Notes under the pieces: model-generated | What the model saw: only the letters and a program-made list of their open reading frames with translations | Databases searched by the model: none | Told to the model about the DNA's origin: nothing | Part shown: positions 32,183 through 37,738 of the stretch, one piece after another | How positions within the stretch are numbered: position 1 is the first letter of the stretch | Layout of the letters: every line of letters starts with the position of its first letter | Origin: Pseudomonas migulae NBRC 103157 | Lineage (GTDB): Bacteria; Pseudomonadota; Gammaproteobacteria; Pseudomonadales; Pseudomonadaceae | Length of the DNA: 37,738 nt | Reading direction: 5' to 3' | NCBI RefSeq assembly: GCF_002091715.1 | Contig: NZ_BDAG01000054.1 | Span: forward strand, 1-37,738 | Made by a program: the position numbers and the translations under genes

Positions 32183-32464
32183 ATGACTAAATTCTTGCCC
32201 CTGATTGCGGTACTGGCCCTGAGCGGCTGCGCAACGTCCGAAACCACCTACCTGAACAACGGCGAGCAAGGCCTGAGCATCGACTGCTCGGGGGAAGCCA
32301 ATTCCTGGGCCACCTGCTATGAAAAAGCCGACGCTTCCTGCGCCGGAACCGGCTATCGGATCGTCGGCACTGACGGCACACCTTCAACCAAGGAAAGTGA
32401 CAAGACCCTGGGCGTCGATGTCGGCAATTACAAAAACCGCAGCGTGGTGGTGGTCTGCAAGTAA
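32183..32464 (+). CDS. Small lipoprotein of unknown function (93 aa)
   Basis: The 93-residue protein has a type II signal sequence (TKFLPLIAVLALSGCATSE, lipobox LSGC with Cys17), so it is probably lipid-anchored. The mature part has four further cysteines (IDCSG, ATCYEKA, ASCAG and VVVCK), which could form two disulphides in the periplasm. There is no recognisable functional domain. It is followed by a convergent small gene. Confidence 0.8.
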   Translation: MTKFLPLIAVLALSGCATSETTYLNNGEQGLSIDCSGEANSWATCYEKADASCAGTGYRIVGTDGTPSTKESDKTLGVDVGNYKNRSVVVVCK

Positions 32465-32476
32465 GGCGTTTGTGCC

Positions 32477-32707
32477 CTACATGTGAATTTCAGCGAATTT
32501 GATCCCGAGACCGCGCACGGTCTCGATCAGGTCGTCAAGGCGACCGAAGGATTCGACTTCATCGTTGTCATCCACCAGAAAATAACTTCGCCCGGCGCTT
32601 TTCTTGAAAAACACGATCCATTCCCCCGGGTTCGCCGGATTCTGAATCACATGGGTAGCAGAGATGTGACCCTCTGCGTGCCTTTCCCGTACTTGCTCTC
32701 GCTTCAT
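32477..32707 (-). CDS. Small protein of unknown function (76 aa)
   Basis: From ATG 32707 (GGAG 6 bases upstream) the product is 76 residues: a basic start (KREQVRERHAEGHISATHVIQ), then a central stretch GEWIVFFKKSAGRSYFLVDDNDEVESFGRLDDLIETVRGLG likely to be a small beta-sheet domain followed by a helix. No signal peptide or membrane segment is seen. I do not recognise the family. It lies downstream of the lipoprotein gene in the same direction, with a hairpin between them. Confidence 0.7.
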   Translation of the reverse strand: MKREQVRERHAEGHISATHVIQNPANPGEWIVFFKKSAGRSYFLVDDNDEVESFGRLDDLIETVRGLGIKFAEIHM

Positions 32708-32727
32708 GCTCGACTCCAGAAATGACA

Positions 32728-32756
32728 ATGCCGCCAAAGCCTTGCTTTGACGGCAT
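32728..32756 (-). terminator. Hairpin after the 119-residue lipoprotein gene
   Basis: ATGCCGCCAAAG and CTTTGACGGCAT pair (11 of 12) around a 5-base loop, about 25 bases after the stop of the gene at 32780-33139. The following T-run is weak, so it could be a poor terminator or an attenuator for the 76-residue gene. Confidence 0.5.
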
Positions 32757-32779
32757 CGGTGCTGACTGTCGCTAGTTTA

Positions 32780-33139
32780 TCAGCCGGAGATACACGCGGT
32801 GGCAGCATTGCGCACATCCATCGGGCGCAAAGGCACATTGGAAATGCGCTCATGCAGCTTGATGCTGCTGCCGCTGGAACGCTCTTCAATATCGAATACG
32901 GCCGCCGGCCCCGAGGAGAACTTCTGCGGCACGATGACCCGCACGCCCTCTTTCTCCTGCGGTTCGACTTGCAGGGCACCGCGACTGCTGGCCAGTTTCT
33001 CGGTCAGGCATTGCGCGTATTCATTGGGCTTCTTGCCGGAAATCACGCTCATGGTGGGCAGCGACTCGTTGATTTCCGAGACACTCGCACAACCACTTAT
33101 CGCCAATGCAAACGGCAAGACCCACGCACCCCACTTCAT
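32780..33139 (-). CDS. Lipoprotein of unknown function (119 aa)
   Basis: From ATG 33139 (GGAGG 6 bases upstream) the 119-residue product has a short lipoprotein signal (MKWGAWVLPFALAISGCASV, lipobox ISGC, Cys17). The mature domain is mixed alpha/beta and includes NEYAQCLTEKLAS and a C-terminal AATACISG, so two further cysteines could pair. It is probably an envelope protein. No function is recognised. Confidence 0.78.
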   Translation of the reverse strand: MKWGAWVLPFALAISGCASVSEINESLPTMSVISGKKPNEYAQCLTEKLASSRGALQVEPQEKEGVRVIVPQKFSSGPAAVFDIEERSSGSSIKLHERISNVPLRPMDVRNAATACISG

Positions 33140-33351
33140 ACTAAACCTCCAATAAAGACCCTCCGACAGCACAAATGCTGGTTTTCTCCGAGGCTCACTG
33201 CTTTTATCGCTCATGGAATTCCGAATAACTGTTTTTAATTGTCAAAGCGGACCCCGACGACCGGATAATAACCTGTTCGGGCTGATAAACTGCGCCAATC
33301 GCCCATGCTATCGTTTTGATTTTGTAGAAAAAGCCCTTCTGGAGGCGCCTC

Positions 33352-33654
33352 ATGAAATTTATCCACCAGCGCGAGCACCTCAATGAAGACGACATCGTCG
33401 TCATCCAGTGCTCCCAAATGTGCAACATCCGCTTGATGAACGACGCCAATTTCCGCAGTTTCAAGAATGGCGGCCGTCACACTTACCATGGCGGTGCGTT
33501 CGACACCTTCCCGGCCCGCATTACTGCACCGAGTACCGGTTTCTGGAACATCACCATCGATACCGTGAACCGTCGGCCGATCAGCGTGACCCGCAAACCG
33601 ACCCTGACTCACTCAATCAAGATCATCCGCCGCTCCACCTCGAAACTGAGCTGA
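33352..33654 (+). CDS. DUF1883-like protein
   Basis: The 100-residue product starts MKFIHQREHLNEDDIVVIQCSQMCNIRLMND and contains YHGGAFDTFPARITAPSTGFWNITIDT, which I recognise as DUF1883-like, a family of small proteins with no assigned activity. It is probably a compact beta-rich cytoplasmic protein. GGAGG lies 6 bases before the ATG. A 58-residue gene follows 28 bases later in the same direction and may be cotranscribed. Confidence 0.78.
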   Translation: MKFIHQREHLNEDDIVVIQCSQMCNIRLMNDANFRSFKNGGRHTYHGGAFDTFPARITAPSTGFWNITIDTVNRRPISVTRKPTLTHSIKIIRRSTSKLS

Positions 33655-33682
33655 GCGCCGCCCGACACGAATATAAGCAGGT

Positions 33683-33859
33683 ATGACCGTGGCCCAAACG
33701 ACCAAGTACGTCATCAAATACAAACTCAACGGCGAACGCCGCTTCGAATTTGCCCAACTTGAAAACGGCACCGAAGCCGAAGCCAGAGCCGCGCTGGACG
33801 CCATTCATGGCCAGAGTGAAGACGTCATCAGCGAGATCAGCGTCAGCAAAGCGCTGTAA
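33683..33859 (+). CDS. Small protein of unknown function (58 aa)
   Basis: A 58-codon frame runs from ATG 33683 to TAA 33859, starting MTVAQTTKYVIKYKLNGERRFEFAQ and ending DVISEISVSKAL. Codon use is like that of neighbouring genes, and the product alternates hydrophobic and polar residues as in a small beta-alpha-beta fold. The ribosome site is weak (AGCAGGT). It follows the DUF1883-like gene by 28 bases, so the two may be one operon. I do not recognise the family. Confidence 0.65.
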   Translation: MTVAQTTKYVIKYKLNGERRFEFAQLENGTEAEARAALDAIHGQSEDVISEISVSKAL

Positions 33860-33900
33860 CGGGATTCGGAGCGACAACGTGGATGTCTGCTCCAACCGTT

Positions 33901-33951
33901 GAATTCGACCGCAAGCCCCGGAGTGTTCACGAAGGCAGCGCTCCCTAGACT
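33901..33951 (+). promoter_or_regulatory. Ada-box promoter of the methyltransferase-oxygenase-alkB operon
   Basis: The 13-base core AATTCGACCGCAA (33902-33914) fits the E. coli Ada-box pattern AAT-N6-GCAA. It lies in a 25-base element (33901-33925) that is repeated with two changes at 35869-35893. A candidate -10 (TAGACT, 33946-33951) starts 32 bases after the box, so the box falls just upstream of the -35 position, as for Ada-activated promoters in E. coli. Confidence 0.75.
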
Positions 33952-33984
33952 GGCCACCTCAACCTTTGGTTAAGGAGTCAGAAC

Positions 33985-34491
33985 ATGTCTGCATCCCCGA
34001 TTCGTTTCATCAGCGGCACTTCCAGCCTTGGCACCTTGCTGCTGGCCTCCAGTGCGCAAGGTCTTTGCGCATTGCTGCTTGGCGATGACCTGGCGACGCT
34101 GGAGCGCGACCTTGCGCGGCGGTTCCCCGGCCAGCCAATCCCCCAACGTGACGAAGGCTTGATGCCGGCACTGGAACAAACCCTTCGCTATCTCGACAAT
34201 CCTCTGACAGCGCTCGATTTGCCACTGGATCCGGTGGGGAGCGCTTTCCAGCAGCGCGTCTGGGAAGCTTTGCGCCAGATCCCGCTCGGCAAAACTGTCA
34301 GTTATCAGGAAATCGCCCGGCAACTGGGGCAACCCAAAGCCTTCCGGGCCGTGGCCAATGCCTGCGGCGCGAACCCGCTGGCAGTCATCGTGCCCTGCCA
34401 TCGGGTACTGCGCCAGGACGGCAGCCTCGGCGGTTATCGTTGGGGCCTGGAGCGCAAGCGGCAACTGCTGGAGTGCGAGGCGCAACAATGA
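33985..34491 (+). CDS. Methylated-DNA-[protein]-cysteine S-methyltransferase
   Basis: The 168-residue suicide DNA-repair protein transfers methyl from O6-methylguanine to Cys138 in VIVPCHRVLR. The helix-turn-helix region GKTVSYQEIARQLGQPKAFRAVANACGANP and the C-terminal GGYRWGLERKRQLLE are typical. It is strikingly similar over its whole length to the C-terminal half of Ada encoded 2 kb downstream, including shared LLLGDD and GLERKRQLLE segments. It is first of a three-gene operon; its stop overlaps the next start (ATGA). AAGGAG lies about 9 bases before the ATG. Confidence 0.92.
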   Translation: MSASPIRFISGTSSLGTLLLASSAQGLCALLLGDDLATLERDLARRFPGQPIPQRDEGLMPALEQTLRYLDNPLTALDLPLDPVGSAFQQRVWEALRQIPLGKTVSYQEIARQLGQPKAFRAVANACGANPLAVIVPCHRVLRQDGSLGGYRWGLERKRQLLECEAQQ

Positions 34492-35192
34492 TCGAGCACT
34501 TTCTGGAGGCACTCGACTGGGCAACGCTGGAGCAACAACTGGATCAGGACGGTTGCGCGATCATCCCTTCGCTGATCAGCAGCGAAACGTGCGATGACGT
34601 CAGCGCGCTGTACGCGCGATCCGAACCGTTCCGCTCGCAAGTGATGATGGCTCGTCACGGCTTTGGCCGTGGCGAGTACAAATACTTCCGATATCCGTTG
34701 CCAGAGATCGTCGCCACTTTGCGCAAAGCGCTCTACCCTCGGCTGGTGCCGATCGCCAATCGCTGGTACGAGCAGATGGACTTGCCGGTCCGTTTCCCTG
34801 ATACGCATGCGGCGTTCCTCGAACGCTGTCACGCCGCCGATCAGGTGCGTCCAACGCCGCTATTGCTGCAATATGGGCCACAGGACTACAACTGCCTGCA
34901 TCAGGATCTGTACGGCGAACACGTTTTTCCGCTGCAAGTGGCGATTCTTCTGTCAGAGCCGGGCGAAGATTTCACCGGCGGCGAGTTTGTCCTGACCGAA
35001 CAACGCCCTCGGATGCAGTCGCGCCCCCAGGTCATTGGATTGAAAAAGGGTGACGCCGTGATCTTTGCCGTCAACCAGCGACCGGTGAAAGGCGTTCGTG
35101 GCTATTACCGGGTCACCCTACGCCACGGTGTAAGCCGCCTGCACAGCGGAAAACGGCATACCCTTGGCATCATCTTTCACGACGCGTTATGA
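34488..35192 (+). CDS. 2OG-Fe(II) oxygenase of the alkylation-repair operon
   Basis: The 234-residue protein has a double-stranded beta-helix dioxygenase pattern: iron ligands His138 and Asp140 (CLHQDLYGEH), distal His213 (LRHGV), and Arg223 ten residues later (SGKRHTLGIIFHD), the expected 2-oxoglutarate contact. It resembles the bacterial oxygenase family Pfam PF09859, whose substrate is unknown, and is not an AlkB. The start overlaps the methyltransferase stop (ATGA) and alkB begins 4 bases after its stop. It therefore shares the Ada-box promoter, and a role in alkylation damage or in modifying nucleic acid or protein is inferred. Confidence 0.85.
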   Translation: MIEHFLEALDWATLEQQLDQDGCAIIPSLISSETCDDVSALYARSEPFRSQVMMARHGFGRGEYKYFRYPLPEIVATLRKALYPRLVPIANRWYEQMDLPVRFPDTHAAFLERCHAADQVRPTPLLLQYGPQDYNCLHQDLYGEHVFPLQVAILLSEPGEDFTGGEFVLTEQRPRMQSRPQVIGLKKGDAVIFAVNQRPVKGVRGYYRVTLRHGVSRLHSGKRHTLGIIFHDAL

Positions 35193-35196
35193 CCTT

Positions 35197-35862
35197 ATGA
35201 ACCCGACTACTCTCGATCTGTTTGCCGACTCAGAGCCCGAGCAACAACCTCGGCGCGAGCAAATTGGCGAACGGTCCTACGTCTTGAGGGGCTTTGCCCT
35301 GCCCTGGCTGGAGCGTTTACTGCCCGCACTCGAGGCGGTTCTGGCCGCCGCGCCGTTTCGGCACATGGTCACGCCTGGCGGCTTTACCATGTCCGCGGCC
35401 ATGAGCAGTTGCGGCACTTGGGGCTGGACTACCGACCGCAGCGGTTATCGCTATTCCCGTCATGATCCGCAGACCCTCGCCCCTTGGCCGGACATGCCGT
35501 CGGTATTTTTTGAGCTCGCACAAGCGGCGGCGCTGGAAGCCGGCTTTGCCGCTTTCGTGCCCGATTCCTGTCTGATCAACCGCTATATCCCCGGCGCGAA
35601 GATGTCATTGCACCAGGACAAGGACGAAGCGTCCTACGCAGCGCCGATCGTTTCGGTGTCGCTGGGCCTGCCGGCGGTGTTCCTGTTCGGTGGTTTTGAG
35701 CGCAGCCACAAAAGCCAGCGGGTGCCAGTGTTCCATGGCGATATCGTGGTCTGGGGCGGCGTCGATCGCCTGCGTTATCACGGAGTTTTGCCGATCAAGG
35801 AGGGGCGGCATCCACAGATGGGCGAGCAACGGATCAACTTTACGTTTCGTACCGCACAATGA
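35197..35862 (+). CDS. alkB: DNA oxidative demethylase AlkB
   Basis: The 221-residue Fe(II)/2OG dioxygenase removes methyl groups from N1-methyladenine and N3-methylcytosine. The motif NRYIPGAKMSLHQDKDE supplies His139 and Asp141, His195 is the third iron ligand, and Arg212/Arg218 in RINFTFR bind 2-oxoglutarate, exactly as in E. coli AlkB. The nucleotide-recognition lid (AAMSSCGTWGW...GYRYS) is intact. I chose ATG 35197, 4 bases after the previous stop. It is last of the operon and precedes ada. Confidence 0.95.
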   Translation: MNPTTLDLFADSEPEQQPRREQIGERSYVLRGFALPWLERLLPALEAVLAAAPFRHMVTPGGFTMSAAMSSCGTWGWTTDRSGYRYSRHDPQTLAPWPDMPSVFFELAQAAALEAGFAAFVPDSCLINRYIPGAKMSLHQDKDEASYAAPIVSVSLGLPAVFLFGGFERSHKSQRVPVFHGDIVVWGGVDRLRYHGVLPIKEGRHPQMGEQRINFTFRTAQ

Positions 35863-35868
35863 ACCCAC

Positions 35869-35919
35869 GAATTTGACCGCAAGACCCGGAGTGCAACGAC
35901 CCTGCTGGCTGGTTACTCT
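35869..35919 (+). promoter_or_regulatory. Ada-box promoter of ada
   Basis: AATTTGACCGCAA (35870-35882) fits AAT-N6-GCAA and lies in a 25-base element 23/25 identical to that at 33901-33925. The candidate -10 (TACTCT, 35914-35919) starts 32 bases after the box, the same spacing as in the first copy. The box begins 6 bases after the alkB stop, so ada has its own promoter even though it follows the operon. Confidence 0.75.
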
Positions 35920-35948
35920 GAATCAAACGGGTCAACGGACATGAAGCC

Positions 35949-36995
35949 ATGACAACCACCGAGAACGATCCGCGCTGGGCCGCCGTCGTCGCCCGGGATC
36001 CCCGCGCTGACGGGCAGTTCGTGTATGCGGTGAAAACCACTGGCATTTACTGCCGTCCCAGCAGTCTGGCGCGTTTGCCGAAGCCGCAAAATGTCGAATT
36101 CTTTGACACGGCCGAGCAGGCCCAGGCAGCGGGTTACCGCCCGAGCAAACGAGCGGCGAAGGATCAAAGTGACGTCGCCGCGCAACATGCTGCGACGGTC
36201 GCCGCGGCTTGTCGCCAGATCGAGACCGCCGAGCATCTGCCAGCGCTGAGTGAACTGGCCGACGTCGCCGGCCTGAGCAGTTTTCACTTTCACCGTGTGT
36301 TTAAAGCCGTTACCGGGCTGACACCCAAGGGCTACGCCACGGCCCACCGTTCCCGCAAGGTTCGCCAACGGCTGAGCGTTGGAGGTTCGGTGACCGAGGC
36401 TTTGTATGACGCCGGTTTCAACTCCAACAGCCGTTTTTATGAGGCGGCGGATCAGTTGCTCGGCATGAAACCCGGTGACTACCGCGCCGAAGGTCAGAAC
36501 AACGACATTCGCTTTGCCGTCGGCCAGTGTTCGTTGGGCGCGATTCTGGTGGCCCAGAGCGTACGTGGTGTTTGCGCGATTCTGCTGGGTGATGATCCGC
36601 ACCAGCTGGTGTGCGACCTGCAAGACAAGTTTCGGCGGGCCAACCTGATTGGCGCTGATCATGAGTTCGAGCAACTGATCGCCAAGGTCGTCGGTTTTAT
36701 CGAAGCCCCGGCCATCGGCCTGGATTTGCCGCTGGACGTTCAAGGCACGGCATTTCAGGAGCGCGTCTGGCAGGCGTTGCGGGAGATTCCTGCCGGCAGC
36801 ACCGCCAGTTACGCGGATATCGCCCAGCGCATCGGCGCACCGAAAGCGGTACGCGCTGTGGCTCAGGCCTGCGGCGCGAACAGTCTGGCAGTGGCGATCC
36901 CCTGCCACCGCGTAGTGCGCAGCGATGGCAACCTGTCGGGCTATCGCTGGGGAGTGGAGCGCAAACGGCAGTTGCTGGAACGTGAAGGCCAATAG
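35949..36995 (+). CDS. ada: Ada: methylphosphotriester-sensing activator/O6-methylguanine methyltransferase with degenerate zinc site
   Basis: The 348-residue protein has three parts: an N-terminal Ada metal-binding domain (1-80), an AraC-type helix-turn-helix (about 85-180, LADVAGLSSFHFHRVFKAVTG) and a C-terminal methyltransferase (about 187-348, active Cys319 in AIPCHRVVR). In E. coli, Cys38, 42, 69 and 72 hold zinc, and methyl transfer to Cys38 switches on activation. Here the acceptor is kept (Cys35 in GIYCRPSS) but the other three are Ser39, Ser66 and Ala69 (GYRPSKRA). Zinc binding and the usual switch should therefore be altered. Ada boxes precede ada and the upstream operon. Confidence 0.92.
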   Translation: MTTTENDPRWAAVVARDPRADGQFVYAVKTTGIYCRPSSLARLPKPQNVEFFDTAEQAQAAGYRPSKRAAKDQSDVAAQHAATVAAACRQIETAEHLPALSELADVAGLSSFHFHRVFKAVTGLTPKGYATAHRSRKVRQRLSVGGSVTEALYDAGFNSNSRFYEAADQLLGMKPGDYRAEGQNNDIRFAVGQCSLGAILVAQSVRGVCAILLGDDPHQLVCDLQDKFRRANLIGADHEFEQLIAKVVGFIEAPAIGLDLPLDVQGTAFQERVWQALREIPAGSTASYADIAQRIGAPKAVRAVAQACGANSLAVAIPCHRVVRSDGNLSGYRWGVERKRQLLEREGQ

Positions 36996-36999
36996 ATCA

Positions 37000-37075
37000 A
37001 AAGATCGCAGCCTGCGGCAGCTCCTGCATTGGATTGGTGTACATCCTGTAGGAGCTGCCGCAGGCTGCGATCTTT
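37000..37075. repeat. Inverted repeat of a second REP class between ada and the acuI-like gene
   Basis: Arms of 29 bases (37000-37028 and 37047-37075), built on GATCGCAGCCTGCGGCAGCT and its complement, are almost perfect inverted copies. The sequence differs from the other REPs in the window. It lies between convergent genes and may end both transcripts. Confidence 0.88.
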
Positions 37076-37079
37076 GCTT

Positions 37080-37738
37080 TTAGCGATTCACATCCACCAC
37101 CACTCGACCGCGCAGTTGACCGGCAAGCAAGCGCGGTGCAGCTTCGATCGCTTCACTCAAACCGATTTCATGGCTGATCAGCGGTAGCAAAGCGAAGTCC
37201 AGATCCTTGGCCAGGCGATTCCAGGCGAGCACTCGTTTGGCTTTGGGCTGGGTCACGCTATTGATCCCGGCGAGTGTCACGCCGCGCAAAATGAACGGTG
37301 CGACGGAGGCTGGAAAATCCATGCCTTGCGCCAGGCCACAGGCGGCGACAGTGCCGTTGGCCTTCGTGCTGGCACAGGCGTTGGCCAGGGTGTGACTGCC
37401 GACCGAGTCGATCACGGCCGCCCAACGCTCCTTGGCCAGCGGCTTGCCGGGTTCGGACAGCGTAGCGCGGTCGATGATTTCGCTGGCGCCCAACTGTTTG
37501 AGGTAGTCGTGCTCGGAAGTCCGACCAGTGGACGCAACCACCCGGTAACCGAGCTTGTTCAGCAACGCGATGGCGAAACTGCCTACACCACCATTGGCGC
37601 CCGTGACCAGGACGTCACCCTGCTCTGGCGTCACGCCGTTATGCTCCAGCGCCAGAATGCTCAGCATCGCCGTGTAACCGGCCGTGCCAATGGCCATTGC
37701 CTGGGCAGCCGTGAATTCCGGGGGCAATGGAATCAGCC
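37080..37738 (-). CDS. acuI: AcuI/YhdH-type quinone oxidoreductase, 5' part outside the window
   Basis: This partial product (about 219 C-terminal residues) is a medium-chain dehydrogenase/reductase. The NADPH-binding motif VLVTGANGGVGSFAIALLNKLGY, the segment ASTGRTSEHDYLKQLGA and the C-terminal SHEIGLSEAIEAAPRLLAGQLRGRVVVDV are typical of YhdH/AcuI proteins, which reduce acrylyl-CoA with NADPH. The frame stays open to the end of the window (CTGATTCCATTG... translates as LIPLPPEF), so the N-terminal domain lies beyond 37738. The acrylyl-CoA activity is inferred from family similarity. Confidence 0.88.
   Translation of the reverse strand, partial: LIPLPPEFTAAQAMAIGTAGYTAMLSILALEHNGVTPEQGDVLVTGANGGVGSFAIALLNKLGYRVVASTGRTSEHDYLKQLGASEIIDRATLSEPGKPLAKERWAAVIDSVGSHTLANACASTKANGTVAACGLAQGMDFPASVAPFILRGVTLAGINSVTQPKAKRVLAWNRLAKDLDFALLPLISHEIGLSEAIEAAPRLLAGQLRGRVVVDVNR

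Noticed and set aside
35913..36992. 359-codon open frame opposite ada
   Set aside because: Antisense to a well-supported ada gene; no domain recognised.
3471..37075. CRISPR-like repeats
   Set aside because: The repeated sequences are dispersed inverted pairs (REPINs), not direct repeats with regular unique spacers, and no cas gene is present.

Overview
The window is a stretch of chromosome from a Pseudomonas, most likely of the P. fluorescens group. This is inferred from the complete ptxS-kguEKTD locus, AruH-, HPPD- and MvaT/MvaU-type proteins close to pseudomonad versions, the gor-galU neighbourhood, GC-rich codon use, and a dozen REP/REPIN elements of the kind abundant in that group. There is no rRNA, tRNA, CRISPR array or intact transposon.

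Layout. 1-2.3 kb: a DUF1345-type membrane protein, an AraC regulator and a LysE exporter. 2.4-7.8 kb: the 2-ketogluconate locus. PtxS (LacI family) is followed by kguE, kguK, kguT and kguD, with one identical 14-bp operator before ptxS and one before kguE. KguT imports 2-ketogluconate, KguK phosphorylates it and KguD reduces it to 6-phosphogluconate for the Entner-Doudoroff pathway. 7.9-10.8 kb: an AruH-like aminotransferase and a chemoreceptor. 11.1-16.3 kb: a probable glycerate/sugar-acid cassette (glycerate kinase, CdaR-type regulator, MFS carrier) and an aldo/keto reductase. 16.5-20.7 kb: RarD, 4-hydroxyphenylpyruvate dioxygenase, and a DMT exporter divergent from a LysR regulator. 20.8-24.3 kb: a CSS-EAL c-di-GMP phosphodiesterase, an H-NS-like MvaT/MvaU protein, a secreted DUF4946-type protein and glyoxalase I.

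24.5-31.6 kb: redox genes ahpC-ahpF and gor, then galU. Set between ahpC and gor is a divergent tyrosine recombinase / KfrA-like coiled-coil pair that resembles the TnpS/TnpT cointegrate-resolution module of Tn4651-type transposons, but without a transposase. 31.8-33.9 kb: six small proteins of unknown function, including two lipoproteins and one DUF1883-type protein. 33.9-37.0 kb: an alkylation-damage cluster. A stand-alone methyltransferase, a 2OG-Fe(II) oxygenase and AlkB form one tight operon, followed by ada. Both units carry the same 25-bp element containing an AAT-N6-GCAA Ada box at the same distance from a candidate -10. The window ends inside an AcuI/YhdH-type oxidoreductase.

The strongest points for follow-up are: (1) the two-promoter Ada regulon, whose Ada lacks three of the four zinc-binding cysteines and whose operon contains an uncharacterised oxygenase; (2) the chromosomal TnpS/TnpT-like pair bracketed by two related REPINs; and (3) REPINs that supply coding sequence, giving KguK a 40-residue tail and the KfrA-like protein a 15-residue tail.
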